From Desulfomonile tiedjei (lineage in GTDB: Bacteria; Desulfobacterota; Desulfomonilia; Desulfomonilales; Desulfomonilaceae), in contig JACRDF010000011.1 of assembly GCA_016212925.1 (NCBI GenBank), forward strand, positions 62,001 through 126,000: a stretch of DNA of 64,000 bases. Reading direction: 5' to 3'. A program made the position numbers and the translations under genes. Below are positions 17,657-26,523 of this stretch, piece after piece. The notes under the pieces are model-generated. The model was not told the DNA's origin, made no database searches, and saw nothing but the letters and a program-made list of their open reading frames with translations. Every line of letters begins with the position of its first letter. Position 1 is the stretch's first letter.

Positions 17657-19093
17657 CTACTCGATAGCGCATTCATCGCCCACTGATGTAATGCCTCGTC
17701 CTTTGATCAGATTCCGGCCAACAGAATAGCAGTACAGACTTGCAGGGATGAATTCCATGCGGATATTTTCAACGACTTGAATTGCCGATACACTACGAGA
17801 TGTAATAGTCACTTCTTCCAGATTATTGGAATGGCAGAACTGCATGACGCTCTTAAGTTCCCAAGGGTTTTGAACAAACCTGTCACTCCATTTAACTTCA
17901 ACCGCCCAGCAGAGCCGCTGCCGATGGTCCAGATAGACTATGTCAACTTCGCCGTCCCTCCATCTTGCATAATTCAGAGACTCATCTGAATGAAACCACT
18001 GCGACAAGATGCCTGTCTCAGCAAGCGGTCCGACAAATTCATCGTTTTCACCAATTGGCGAAAATAGCGCGCTGCGCATGGAAGGATTGGTCAGATAAAT
18101 CTTGAAGTAATTGGCACGTCGAAACCTTTTGGCCGTTCGATCAATCCGGTGAACGACTTTGATGAGAAATGCCGCTTCGAGATATTCTATGTAGCGCTTA
18201 ATTGTATTCTTGGCCGCCCCCGAATTGCGTGAAAGTTCATCCAGTGAGACCTCATTAGCAGTATTAAAGGCTAACGTAGTAAATAGGTAATTCAATTCTT
18301 GAATATCCTGAATTCCATACAAGCTGGGCAGATCACGTAAAAGCACTTTGTCAATTATATCCGCCTTAACAAATCGAGCCGGGTCAGACTGGATCCGCTC
18401 CGAAAAGATTACTTCCGGATAGCCTCCAAAATTGAGGTAATGCACAAAGGCGTCATTTAGTGCCCTGATATCAGGAGCCGTGACGGACAAAGCAGAGTCG
18501 TCAGAGTCAACCAAGTCATCCTTTCCGAGCAAGTCGAGGTATTCATGAAATGTGAGTGGAGGAAGCAAGAAATCCGTAAAACGCCCGGCTCCCGATTCCC
18601 TGCTTCTTAATCGTAATGCCGCCGCCGCCGACCCCGAGGCAGTGAATTTGATATGTGGGTTCGTGTCGACAACTGCCTTCAGATGGATCTCCCAATCTTT
18701 CAAATATTGAATTTCATCAAAAAACACAAAGAGTTGTCTGTCCGTAAGGGTAACTCCGCTTGCTTTAGAGAACAGCTCTAGCAATACCTGCAGGCTCAAC
18801 CCATTGTAAATTGGATGATCAACTGAAATGTAGCATATTTGTTTTGGGTCAATGCCATCGTCAATTAGTCGTTGTATTATGTGGTGAATTAGGACTGTCT
18901 TCCCAACACGCCGGGGTCCCATCAATAAGATTGCTCTCCTGACCGAGATTTCCTCCACTAAAGGGAGCAAGAGATCGAAATAAGCGCGATGACGAAATCG
19001 GTAGTACAAATCCGTGATGCGATAGGGGTCATTCCACCACATGTTTTCCGTCTGGATTCTCTTTATCACCTGCGCTTGCGGGATTGGCTCCAT
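17657..19093 (-). CDS. AAA+ ATPase with DUF4143 C-terminal domain
   Basis: 478 residues, ATG after GAGGTGAC. The ATPase domain has Walker A GPRRVGKTVLIHH (about residue 58) and Walker B LFVFFDEIQYLKDW (about 122), with TASGSAAAALRLRSRESGAGR as sensor/arginine region. A winged-helix-like part (SLDELSRNSGAAKNTIKRYIEYLEAAFLI) and a C-terminal DUF4143/nuclease-like part follow (WAVEVKWSDRF). Such proteins are common, horizontally spread and of unknown role. The gene is visibly more AT-rich than its neighbours and sits between two copies of the tRNA-Asn 3' end, both signs of acquisition by transfer. No integrase accompanies it. Confidence 0.88.
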   Translation of the reverse strand: MEPIPQAQVIKRIQTENMWWNDPYRITDLYYRFRHRAYFDLLLPLVEEISVRRAILLMGPRRVGKTVLIHHIIQRLIDDGIDPKQICYISVDHPIYNGLSLQVLLELFSKASGVTLTDRQLFVFFDEIQYLKDWEIHLKAVVDTNPHIKFTASGSAAAALRLRSRESGAGRFTDFLLPPLTFHEYLDLLGKDDLVDSDDSALSVTAPDIRALNDAFVHYLNFGGYPEVIFSERIQSDPARFVKADIIDKVLLRDLPSLYGIQDIQELNYLFTTLAFNTANEVSLDELSRNSGAAKNTIKRYIEYLEAAFLIKVVHRIDRTAKRFRRANYFKIYLTNPSMRSALFSPIGENDEFVGPLAETGILSQWFHSDESLNYARWRDGEVDIVYLDHRQRLCWAVEVKWSDRFVQNPWELKSVMQFCHSNNLEEVTITSRSVSAIQVVENIRMEFIPASLYCYSVGRNLIKGRGITSVGDECAIE

Positions 19094-19641
19094 GTCACCT
19101 CTTCAGAAGTATCAAGAATGTGATACCCAAGGTACTGACTTCACCATTAAAGTCAAGCTATTAATCTTATCTGTCAATTGGGTAAATCATCTTTATATAA
19201 CAATAGGTTGACTACGCACGTTAAAATCCGGGCAATGGTGAACCTCCCGCTTCGCCAAATCCCGTGGCAAATTCGGGGGACTCCACACTTAATTCATTGT
19301 CTGTCTCCTGCGGATGGGCGCATGTTTAGATGCCACGAGCAGTCCGTGGGCGAGCCTTGAGAGAGAGCGAGCCTGTCCAAAGATTAGAGAAGGCGTCCGT
19401 TGGGATTTACCGGAGAAGAAACCTCGGCCAGCGGCCCCAAAGCAAAAGAAATTGATCGTGGCGTCCCCGGTATTTCGGAATTCCGCGGAATTCCGGAGGA
19501 CCGGCCAAACCTCTGCTTCCATGCGTCGGGAAGGATCACGACCCACTATTCCTCGCCGGAGTTGATCAATTTGATTCAAGCCTCAGAGCGGGGTTGCCCC
19601 AAGACTTGGCACAAAATTGGCGTAAGCCTGGTTCCGAGACG
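19094..19641. other. gene-free stretch between ATPase gene and tRNA-Asn terminator
   Basis: Roughly 550 bp. Short open frames on both strands lack ribosome binding sites and recognisable protein composition. A small palindrome GGAATTCCGCGGAATTCC is at about 19479-19496. It may be remnant DNA of the proposed insertion. Confidence 0.4.
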
Positions 19642-19679
19642 AAAAATCCCGCTGCGGCTTGTCGGTAACCGAGCGGGAT
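19642..19679 (-). terminator. intrinsic terminator of tRNA-Asn
   Basis: Read on the minus strand, ATCCCGCT pairs with AGCGGGAT (8 bp, extended by CGG/CCG) and is followed by a run of five T. It begins 14 bases after the tRNA CCA. Confidence 0.75.
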
Positions 19680-19707
19680 GATTTATCTTTTTTGGCTCCC
19701 CGAGTAG
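19642..19707. repeat. right copy of 66-bp direct repeat (tRNA-Asn 3' end plus terminator)
   Basis: 64 of 66 bases match 17362-17427. This copy belongs to the intact tRNA-Asn gene and its terminator, so it is the likely original. Confidence 0.8.
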
Positions 19708-19768
19708 GACTCGAACCTACAACCTAGTGGTTAACAGCCACCCGCTCTGCCAATTGAGCTATCGGGGA
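19693..19768 (-). tRNA. tRNA-Asn (GTT), CCA encoded
   Basis: 76 bases including CCA. Acceptor TCCCCGA pairs with TCGGGGA; the D-arm is TAGCTCAATTGGCAGAGC; the anticodon loop is CTGTTAA with GTT; the T-arm contains GGTTCGAGTCC. All four stems form. A broken copy of its 3' half lies at 17413-17516. Confidence 0.95.
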
Positions 19769-19885
19769 ATAAATGTAGCAAAGTCTCCGGTCTTGGGGCC
19801 GGCAAGGTCGACCTGTCATCCCCAACCTGAGACCGTTTATTTTGGATCATAAGACATTGCTTGTCAATGCCCAAATGTCCCTTGA

Positions 19886-20178
19886 GGGTAAGCATTCAGT
19901 GACGTGCGGGAGCGCCTCCCATGCCCCCAAGGGGCAGCCCAACAGTAGCCACGGGCGTGAGCCCGTGGAGAACCGTCCACACAATCATTTGGATCACCGG
20001 CCCTGGAGGGGTCGACCATAAATGTGAGTTGGACTTCGGGATTGGTCGACCCCTCCAGGGTCGATGATTCAGGGCCGTAGCAGTACTTCCGGTCCACGGG
20101 TTACACCCGTGGCTACCATTGGTACGCCCCTTCAGGGCTCAGAATTTTTTCTACCCCCGCAAGACTGAATGCTTACCC
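19886..20178. mobile_element. MITE-like element with perfect 15-bp terminal inverted repeats
   Basis: The ends GGGTAAGCATTCAGT and ACTGAATGCTTACCC are exact inverted repeats 293 bp apart. Inside are further palindromes (CCACGGGCGTGAGCCCGTGG; CCACGGGTTACACCCGTGG) and two copies of a GTCGACCCCTCCAGGG-type motif. There is no coding capacity. Related internal palindromes occur at 52600-52790. Confidence 0.6.
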
Positions 20179-20223
20179 CATGAGGTCAAGAGTCTCCCTA
20201 CCCTTCCCGGCCGTTCCACGCCT

Positions 20224-20763
20224 CTAAGCGGAAGTTGACTCCACCCAGCGCCGCAAAGCGGGGAGTTCCTCGGTTTCCCACTGGTCGGATGTCCTGAGCT
20301 TCAGGAAGTACGCGAAAAGCGAGTCCACGATCTCCATGCTCTCCTCAATCAGCGAAACCTTCTCCAGGAACGCTCCTTCAACAGGTTCTTCCTCGTCCGC
20401 GTCCGATGCAGGAAGAATGGGCGGAGTCCTCAGTGACCCGAAGGAAAACCATGTGCCTTTGAGTATCATGGTAAAGTCGTTGTCGGCAGCCCTCACCGAA
20501 ATCCTCGCCTCTTCGATTTTCTTGCCTTCCCTGAGCGCCGCGAGGCCTTCTCTAAGCTCGGAATACTCGCCCTTGAGCATCACTGTCTGGGGTGTTTCCG
20601 CGTCCGAGAGGTCCAGGGTCATTCTGTCCAGGAAAAGCACCTCGGCAGCTTTATTTCCCGGCATCTCGATTCGCCCTCCGGCCCGGTCGGACTTGAACCA
20701 GAGCCACGTAAGAAACTCTCGGCCCAGAAAGGCCTTTTGGCTTAATATATCTATAAAATCCAT
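20224..20763 (-). CDS. hypothetical protein downstream of the RdgC-like gene
   Basis: 179 residues from the ATG at 20763; the longer frame overlaps the upstream gene and begins with unrelated residues. Sequence starts MDFIDILSQKAFLGREFLTW and is acidic, with a central segment of alternating hydrophobics (ISVRAADNDFTMILKGTWFSFGSLRTPPI). No family recognised. It lies 32 bp after the RdgC-like gene in the same direction, so the two are probably co-transcribed and functionally linked. Confidence 0.75.
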   Translation of the reverse strand: MDFIDILSQKAFLGREFLTWLWFKSDRAGGRIEMPGNKAAEVLFLDRMTLDLSDAETPQTVMLKGEYSELREGLAALREGKKIEEARISVRAADNDFTMILKGTWFSFGSLRTPPILPASDADEEEPVEGAFLEKVSLIEESMEIVDSLFAYFLKLRTSDQWETEELPALRRWVESTSA

Positions 20764-20795
20764 ACTGTTATGTTCCTTATTCCTTTTCGGTTGGG

Positions 20796-21407
20796 TCAAG
20801 GGGCCATGGAGCACGGTTTTAATTGCTCGAGTACCAGTTGCTGTGACTTCTCCGTAAGCAATTCCGTAGCTCGGATGTATGGAATCAAGGGCACCAGAGT
20901 CAGTCCGAAGCATTTCTTGAAATGGCCTTCCATCCTGTCCCTGGCCTTGACCGAGTGGCTGCCGAAATAAGCCACAGATTTCGACGTGTCCCAGATCAGG
21001 TCGAAAACCTGGATGGACGGGAACACCTGGCGCTTCAGGGTCTCCTTGACGCGCTCCTTGAGTTCCCGACGCTGAGCGGAAGAGAGCCTCTGTCTTCCTG
21101 ATTCTTCCAGGAGCTTCGCGCTTTCCTTCCGGACTTGTATCTCGAGTATTCGAGGCGGGACGCGGACCGTATCTATACGGAGGGAAAGCGCAACGTAATT
21201 CCCTCGAAGATAAGAGGCTCCCTTGAAGTCATTGGCTGCGAAATCCTCCATCGCTACCCATCCCATGCCTACCTCATCTCCCGTGGTGTCGATCTCTCTG
21301 AACGCGCCTTTTCTTACCCCTTCATCCACTGAATCCCAGAAAGAACCCGCCAATTCGCCGCGAACCCGATATCGCATGATGGAAACAGACCGTGATAGAA
21401 GCCCCAT
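20796..21407 (-). CDS. RdgC-like recombination-associated protein
   Basis: 203 residues, starting MGLLSRSVSIMRYRV at the ATG 21407. Features recalled from the RdgC family: an early VGMGWVAMEDF block, the GNYVALSLRIDTVRVPPRIL strand leading into a long charged helix (RRELKERVKETLKRQVFP), and SVAYFGSHSVKARDRM near the end. E. coli RdgC (about 300 residues) forms a DNA-encircling dimer that limits RecA activity. This protein is a third shorter, so it may be a divergent or partial member. Followed by an unknown partner gene at 20224. Confidence 0.7.
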   Translation of the reverse strand: MGLLSRSVSIMRYRVRGELAGSFWDSVDEGVRKGAFREIDTTGDEVGMGWVAMEDFAANDFKGASYLRGNYVALSLRIDTVRVPPRILEIQVRKESAKLLEESGRQRLSSAQRRELKERVKETLKRQVFPSIQVFDLIWDTSKSVAYFGSHSVKARDRMEGHFKKCFGLTLVPLIPYIRATELLTEKSQQLVLEQLKPCSMAP

Positions 21408-21605
21408 TTGTTGCACCCTGTGTTTGGATTTTTGTGGCGAATTAGAATAGTTCAAAAACCTCCGGCTAGCAACCCCTTCCAATCAATGGCACCCATAGCC
21501 TGGATTCGGCCTCCGGCCTTGACAGCGGCGCGAGCAATGTGAGACAAAACGTGTCGGACTAATTAATTTTTTCAGATACTTGCAATGTTGCTAGGAGGCA
21601 GGAAA

Positions 21606-21815
21606 ATGTCTGTGGTTAAGATTATCGAGTTGGTGGGCGAATCGCAATTGGGATGGGACGACGCCATGAAGCAGGTCATTGCCGAGGCTCAGAAAACCCT
21701 GCGCGGCATAACTCGAATCGGCGTGGTCGAGCAGGACGTTCGAATGATAAACGATCAAATAGATGTGTGGCGGGTGCGCGCGAAAGTGTCATTCCGGGTC
21801 GAGCGCCCTCTTTAG
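21606..21815 (+). CDS. dodecin family flavin-binding protein
   Basis: 69 residues, ATG after AGGAGG (8 bases spacing). Begins MSVVKIIELVGESQLGWDDA and carries the dodecin pattern of one helix packed on a three-strand sheet, with the conserved W of GWDDA that stacks on flavin and the ITRIGVVEQDV strand. Dodecins are dodecamers that store or buffer flavin or CoA. Stand-alone gene. Confidence 0.92.
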   Translation: MSVVKIIELVGESQLGWDDAMKQVIAEAQKTLRGITRIGVVEQDVRMINDQIDVWRVRAKVSFRVERPL

Positions 21816-21896
21816 TTCACGGGAAAAGTTCTCCGGGTCAATGCGCTGGTTATTGTCTGGTTCCCAGGCCGAGCCCGAGAACGAGGAGAGCATTGG

Positions 21897-22556
21897 TCAT
21901 TCGGCCTTGTTGTCCAGGGGATAGATATCCAAGAATGAGTTGACTTCGCTGATAAGGGCTTCCTCGCGGCCTACGTGGAAGTGGTCGGTCCCTGGCAGGA
22001 TTTTGCCGACCTTCGGGTTCGGGATTTCATCCAGCAGTTGCCGGAACTTGGGCAAAGAGCAAACAAAATCGTTATCACCCGCCACCAGTAGCTTGGGCCT
22101 GTTTTCTTCCTTGAGAAAGCTGAAGTCATACTCATCCACCGGCGGTGAGATCCCGATCAGCCTGGAAGGTCGTGGGTCGCTAGCGGCCGCGTGCAGGGCC
22201 ACCCAGCAGCCAAAAGAGTACCCTGCCAGGACCAGCTTCGTTGGGTCCAATTGATCGAGGCCTTCTGCGAAATCCAGGGCCGCTCGCACGTCTTCAATTT
22301 CGTCTATACCCCCTCCGTAAGCCCCTTCGCTTCCGCCGGTGCCCCTGAAGTTGAATCGAAGGCAGATCAGGTTTTGCTCCAGGAAGGCTTTTCTCAAGGC
22401 CCTCACCACATTGTTGAACATGTTGCCGCCGAACTGGGGATGGGGGTGGCAAACCACCGCTCCTCCCAGACGCATGGCAGTGTTGTCAGGAACCTCCAGA
22501 ACGCCTTCAAGAACAATACTTCCGCAACGAATAGGCACTTCTTCACGGGTTACCAT
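21897..22556 (-). CDS. alpha/beta hydrolase
   Basis: 219 residues. The nucleophile elbow GYSFG is at about residue 110 (LVLAGYSFGCWVALHAA), an upstream HPHPQFGGNMFNN block forms the oxyanion region, and the acid and His of the triad are likely in VAGDNDFVC and GTDHFHVGRE near the C-terminus. This group (YpfH/dienelactone-hydrolase-like) contains esterases of unknown substrate. Cytoplasmic, single gene. The ATG has only GAGAG upstream; a better AAGGAGG site lies 45 bases away with no in-frame ATG. Confidence 0.85.
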   Translation of the reverse strand: MVTREEVPIRCGSIVLEGVLEVPDNTAMRLGGAVVCHPHPQFGGNMFNNVVRALRKAFLEQNLICLRFNFRGTGGSEGAYGGGIDEIEDVRAALDFAEGLDQLDPTKLVLAGYSFGCWVALHAAASDPRPSRLIGISPPVDEYDFSFLKEENRPKLLVAGDNDFVCSLPKFRQLLDEIPNPKVGKILPGTDHFHVGREEALISEVNSFLDIYPLDNKAE

Positions 22557-22749
22557 ATCTCTCGCGGTCAGGAATCCTCTGCGGAAATCCCTCTCGCTAA
22601 CCTCCTTTCAATAAACGTCTCTAAAATAACGGATGGTTCTTTGACATCGAAGGTTTTGCCTATGCTGTGACGATAGGGCTCTCAGGCTTTACTTCAAGAT
22701 GCGACCCGGAAACATCATTGCGAGGAGTGAAACCGCAAAGCAACTCCAT

Positions 22750-22807
22750 GGGTGGGACAGGCGTCTCGCCTGTCTATTGAAATGAAGGGCAAGATGCCCG
22801 TCCCACC
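22750..22807. repeat. dispersed palindromic repeat
   Basis: GGGTGGGACAGGCG pairs with GCCCGTCCCACC, with a second GACAGGCGTCTCGCCTGTC hairpin inside. A CATTGCGAGG-like fragment, as inside the element at 16745, lies just before it (22720). The 22557-22894 gap holds no gene. Confidence 0.55.
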
Positions 22808-22894
22808 AAAGAATAAGATTGCCTGAAGATGCGTCCTTGCAACAATTGTTTCATTGCCCATCGCATCATTAAACGAAGCAATCGCTTCGGTCAA

Positions 22895-24592
22895 TCATAT
22901 CTCCAGCTCCGTAATTCGTGCCAAGGCGGCTCTGAGCGGCTGGATTACAATGAACCCCGTCACGGCAATCGCCCCGACAAAACACCCTGCGATTAACAGG
23001 TAATCCCGCGTCCTGAACATATGCTCAAAGTAGGGCGCGGTCACTATTCGGTATACCGGGAAAGCTTCCAGCAGAACCACAGCGGAGACGGCCAACGCGG
23101 AATAGATCATGGTTACAAGCCCCCCGAAGCTGGTGAAAGCTCTGTTGGGGTCTGCTTGCTTGAAATCCGCGTAAATGACTCCCATACCGACGGAGAGAGC
23201 TGTTATGCCCAATGTTAGGCCCGCGACCGTGACTGTAGAGATCAGGGAAATAGCGAGCCCCAGGCCGAGCAGCCTGTTTGTGGCTATGACAAGGATTAGC
23301 CCCAAAAACAGCATCGGAACCAGATAGAAAACGAACTTTACCCACAAAACCTTGCGCAGCCCAACCGGCGAAGCCTTCAGGACCCAGAAAGCCCTGCCTT
23401 CCGACGAGACGGCGGGGAAAAGGAATCTGACCCCCAAAGACGACAGTACAAACCCTGCCAGCCCGATGTTCAAGAAAGCGACAGCGCTCTTCAACATTAA
23501 TGTCGCCTCGGGTGTCTCCAGGGAGGGTAAGACGCTGAAGTTATACAAATAGACCACTATAAGTGCGAGTAACAATAGGAGTTGACTCAGGCGCCCCCAA
23601 TCCCTCGCCATCAGGAGCATTTCCTTGATCACCAGCCGAACCGTGGACTGGTCCATTCTCCAACCAAGGACTCTAGCCAGAAAGGTCACAGCGCGACTTT
23701 TGGTCAATCGTGCCCCTTTTGACTCAACGGCTTTGGAATAACCATAAAAGTGCATGGCCTCGTGGCCGTGGCCGACCAATCGGTATGCCGCGACCGCGCC
23801 GAGAACGAGCAGCCCCATGAACAGCGGCGTCCGCTCAAAGCCGTAACCGGTGATGTATGGTCGCAGCGCCTCCATCAGCCAGGTTGTAGGCAGCAAAGGC
23901 GAGGATGATTCGGACATTATCGAAAGATAGTCCATCACGGAAGCGAACCCTTCCGGGTTGAGAAACTCCTCCGGACGGATCATTCGGAACAACAAATAGA
24001 CGCCGACAAAAATCAACAGGCCGACAAATACGAATAGGTCCCTCAGCCGCCTGACCGGGAAAGTCCTTACCAGGGTCTGAACAACAAAGACCGCTACCGA
24101 AGTGGTAATAACCAATAGAGACAAAAACCCGACAAGGCTGAGTGCGTAAAAGGTCCACGGAACTGAGAAGACTCTGCCATATGCCAGGAAAACCGGCAGG
24201 CCAAATAAAACGACCATCCACGAAGCATCTACCATCGTCTCCAGGAACCGCGCGGTATACAGCGAGCTAATCGCAACGGGCGCGGCCATTACCAGTTCCA
24301 GATCTTCCGAAAGATAAAACGTGGAAAATGTGGTTATGATATTGCTAATGATTACTACAAAAGCGAACGTCATCAGTATCATTGACAAAAGCTTGGTGGC
24401 TGCGACAGTGCCGAACATTTCTTCCGACGTAAAATAGATCAATGACTTCACAAAGGCCACGTATATAACGACCCATAGGGCGACGACCAGGATTGTCAGG
24501 AAGGGAAGGCGCATTTTTTCCGTTCGTCTGTTTTTCAGAATGTTGCGGAATTTTTTCCAGCGCGGGCTCAGAAGAAGGAGAATTTCGCTCAT
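22895..24592 (-). CDS. large ABC-type exporter permease-like membrane protein
   Basis: 565 residues with about 12 predicted membrane helices in two similar halves (first half 25-290, second half 340-560), separated by a cytoplasmic segment near KAVESKGARLTKSRAVTFLARVLGW. This layout and the phrases SEEMFGTVAATKLLSMILM and AMARDWGRLSQLLLLLALI fit the putative ABC-2/EcsB-like permease families. Start is the ATG 24592 with GAAGGA six bases upstream. No ATP-binding subunit is adjacent in this window, so its partner is elsewhere or absent. Substrate unknown. Confidence 0.75.
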   Translation of the reverse strand: MSEILLLLSPRWKKFRNILKNRRTEKMRLPFLTILVVALWVVIYVAFVKSLIYFTSEEMFGTVAATKLLSMILMTFAFVVIISNIITTFSTFYLSEDLELVMAAPVAISSLYTARFLETMVDASWMVVLFGLPVFLAYGRVFSVPWTFYALSLVGFLSLLVITTSVAVFVVQTLVRTFPVRRLRDLFVFVGLLIFVGVYLLFRMIRPEEFLNPEGFASVMDYLSIMSESSSPLLPTTWLMEALRPYITGYGFERTPLFMGLLVLGAVAAYRLVGHGHEAMHFYGYSKAVESKGARLTKSRAVTFLARVLGWRMDQSTVRLVIKEMLLMARDWGRLSQLLLLLALIVVYLYNFSVLPSLETPEATLMLKSAVAFLNIGLAGFVLSSLGVRFLFPAVSSEGRAFWVLKASPVGLRKVLWVKFVFYLVPMLFLGLILVIATNRLLGLGLAISLISTVTVAGLTLGITALSVGMGVIYADFKQADPNRAFTSFGGLVTMIYSALAVSAVVLLEAFPVYRIVTAPYFEHMFRTRDYLLIAGCFVGAIAVTGFIVIQPLRAALARITELEI

Positions 24593-24748
24593 AGCCAATC
24601 CTTCAGATTTCTCGTGCGGGCTGACATGACGTTGCTAAGACACAATCGTATGGTACTCGCCGGCCTTACAGTTTTCCCATTCGAGAAGCCGGTCTCGTTG
24701 TCCCTCTGTAGCTTGGGGAATTCAACGAACGTTCGATCCCATTGAAGG

Positions 24749-25228
24749 CTATTTTGATTTATCCTCGGGTTTGCTTTCGGCATCGAGGGTCTTGGCTTGC
24801 GCTTGACCAGGGTTCGCTTGCACAGGCTGGTCCCCAACCGCATCCTTTTGGATTTCATCCAAGGCGGGTTCTTTAAACTCCTCTGCGTTGGCGGCCGAAG
24901 CTTCGTCCGGCTTTTCTTCTTCTTTGGAGCTTTCCAGCAGGTCCGCGTAGAAATCCGGCCCTGATTTCTCGCCGGGAGAAGGGATCAGGCCCTGATCCTT
25001 TGGCGGAGACGGAGTCGGCTCAGGTTTATGAGTCGGCGGTTCCGGGTAGTGATTCGTGGAGGTCAGCGCGTCCAGGTCGACCGAATTGCGAACATCCGAT
25101 GCCATCTTTTGGATTTCCCGGTACAATTTCCCCAATACCCGAGCAGTTTCCGTAAGCTGCTTCGGGCCCAGAACAATCAGGGCCACCACCAGGATCAAAA
25201 CCACTTCCCACATTGATATGCCGAACAC
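24749..25228 (-). CDS. tatB: TatB-like twin-arginine translocase subunit
   Basis: 159 residues; starts with GTG (GTGTTCGGC) with GGAGA seven bases before. Begins MFGISMWEVVLILVVALIVLGP, the single membrane helix with the GP hinge typical of TatA/TatB, followed by the amphipathic helix (KQLTETARVLGKLYREIQKM) and a long acidic, proline-rich tail. The E after the first residues and the long tail favour TatB over TatA. It fits the Tat-exported proteins encoded here (8489, 10620, 59396). tatA and tatC are not adjacent. Confidence 0.88.
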   Translation of the reverse strand: MFGISMWEVVLILVVALIVLGPKQLTETARVLGKLYREIQKMASDVRNSVDLDALTSTNHYPEPPTHKPEPTPSPPKDQGLIPSPGEKSGPDFYADLLESSKEEEKPDEASAANAEEFKEPALDEIQKDAVGDQPVQANPGQAQAKTLDAESKPEDKSK

Positions 25229-25311
25229 GGAACAGTCTCCAGTCTGGTCTAATTTGCATCATTGTAGCACAAGACGCTTTTCAACACTAAGTTCGTCGAC
25301 TTCGTGGCCCC

Positions 25312-25776
25312 CTAGACCTCACCTTCCGTGGAGACAACCCTGTCCACATAAAATATGTCCATGTAATAAGGACCCCCGCCCCAGGACTCTATCAGCAGCG
25401 ATATATTCCCAATGAGGGCGTCCAGCCGCGCATCCAACGAGCTAAAGGCGGTGCCTTCATCCGACAAAGGCTGCATCCAATCCAAGACCGCGGCCCTCAA
25501 ACATATTTTGACCTCGAACCCCTGGCCCGCTTTCATTATGATCACTTGACCGCAGTGATTCTTCTCTTCCAGCGCATCCGGATGTTTAATATCGTACAAT
25601 TCCACGTCGAGGCCGCGAATAGTGCGGAGAAGTTCCACTTTTCGCATTTCCCGATCAAAGAGGATTTCGGATTTCTCGTTACAGGTCCCGCAAAGTGCGG
25701 CTTCGTCTTTTGGCAAGGTAGCTTCGTTGTCTCCGCAAATCGCGCAAACTCGATCCGACGAGACTGGTAAAGACAT
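25312..25776 (-). CDS. hypothetical protein with N-terminal zinc-finger-like Cys4
   Basis: 154 residues with AGGAGAGAGGG before the ATG. The N-terminus has CAICGDNEATLPKDEAALCGTC, two CxxC pairs 17 residues apart, a plausible zinc knuckle. The rest is alpha/beta with an acidic centre and ends YYMDIFYVDRVVSTEGEV. No family recognised. It is 83 bp upstream of tatB in the same direction and could share its transcript. Confidence 0.75.
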   Translation of the reverse strand: MSLPVSSDRVCAICGDNEATLPKDEAALCGTCNEKSEILFDREMRKVELLRTIRGLDVELYDIKHPDALEEKNHCGQVIIMKAGQGFEVKICLRAAVLDWMQPLSDEGTAFSSLDARLDALIGNISLLIESWGGGPYYMDIFYVDRVVSTEGEV

Positions 25777-26238
25777 GACCCTCTCTCCTGTAAACCGCTG
25801 CGGCTCGGACTTGCTCCATTTGATTCATGTTGTGGAAAGTCGCTTGGTGTATGATAGCATTGCGTGTCGGCCTTGCAAAGGAGAACAATCGGCCCTGTGG
25901 ATCGTTGGCGTGGCGACTTTGCCGCCTCTACCGATCCGGTCGCCGGCAGTACCGAAGATTTGAACGGAATCCCGGGACCGCTCGGTCATGCGGGGGAAGC
26001 GGAGCCGTCAACCGGCGGCGGGCAAGTTGCCGGCACTAACGTGGGCGGCACTTCCGAATTCCCCCGCGTAACTGGAGGCTTACAAACGCTTGCACAAATT
26101 CCTTGACAGACGCGCTGAGGAGATTTAGAAGCGACTTTACAGCAACGCAACACGGGATTGTCAGCCTTGATATTTCCGTCCTAACTTGGGAAGCCCTGAA
26201 ATACCGTGTAGCAGCGCCATCCAAGGAGAATTATATCC
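25777..26238. other. intergenic stretch without a supported gene
   Basis: About 460 bp. Open frames on both strands are short, rich in Gly/Pro/Arg and lack ribosome binding sites. Nothing else seen. Confidence 0.35.
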
Positions 26239-26523
26239 ATGGCATCCATAACTGATCTTTGCTGGACGAGCGCAGAAGAGCTTTTCAGAGATCTCGACCT
26301 TGACGTGCTTTACACCCGGCAAATCAGAGCCGTGGGTGCGGAGTACTGCACCAACTATCCTTACCTTCTTTTGGTTTACACCGGCAAGATAACCATAGGA
26401 ATTAGCCTCGGCCCCAGCTTTGAGTCCTCTGACGGAGCACGCCGTTCCGCTGGCGACAAAGAGCGCCATGGTCACGACGGCCCTTATTCTCCGTGGCACC
26501 CGCGGAAGGAGCCGCCTGAGTGA
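26239..26523 (+). CDS. small hypothetical protein coupled to the cupin gene
   Basis: 94 residues. Supported by AAGGAG ten bases before the ATG and by a 4-bp overlap (GTGA) with the next gene. The N-terminal 60 residues (TDLCWTSAEELFRDLDLDVLY, then YPYLLLVYTGKITIGISLG) look protein-like; the last 35 are low-complexity and charged, so the end may be degraded. The opposite strand also has an open frame here. Function unknown. Confidence 0.42.
   Translation: MASITDLCWTSAEELFRDLDLDVLYTRQIRAVGAEYCTNYPYLLLVYTGKITIGISLGPSFESSDGARRSAGDKERHGHDGPYSPWHPRKEPPE

Noticed and set aside
26161-26499. Minus-strand open frame starting GTG with a signal-like N-terminus
   Set aside because: No ribosome binding site, and the opposite strand has AAGGAG plus coupling to the cupin gene.
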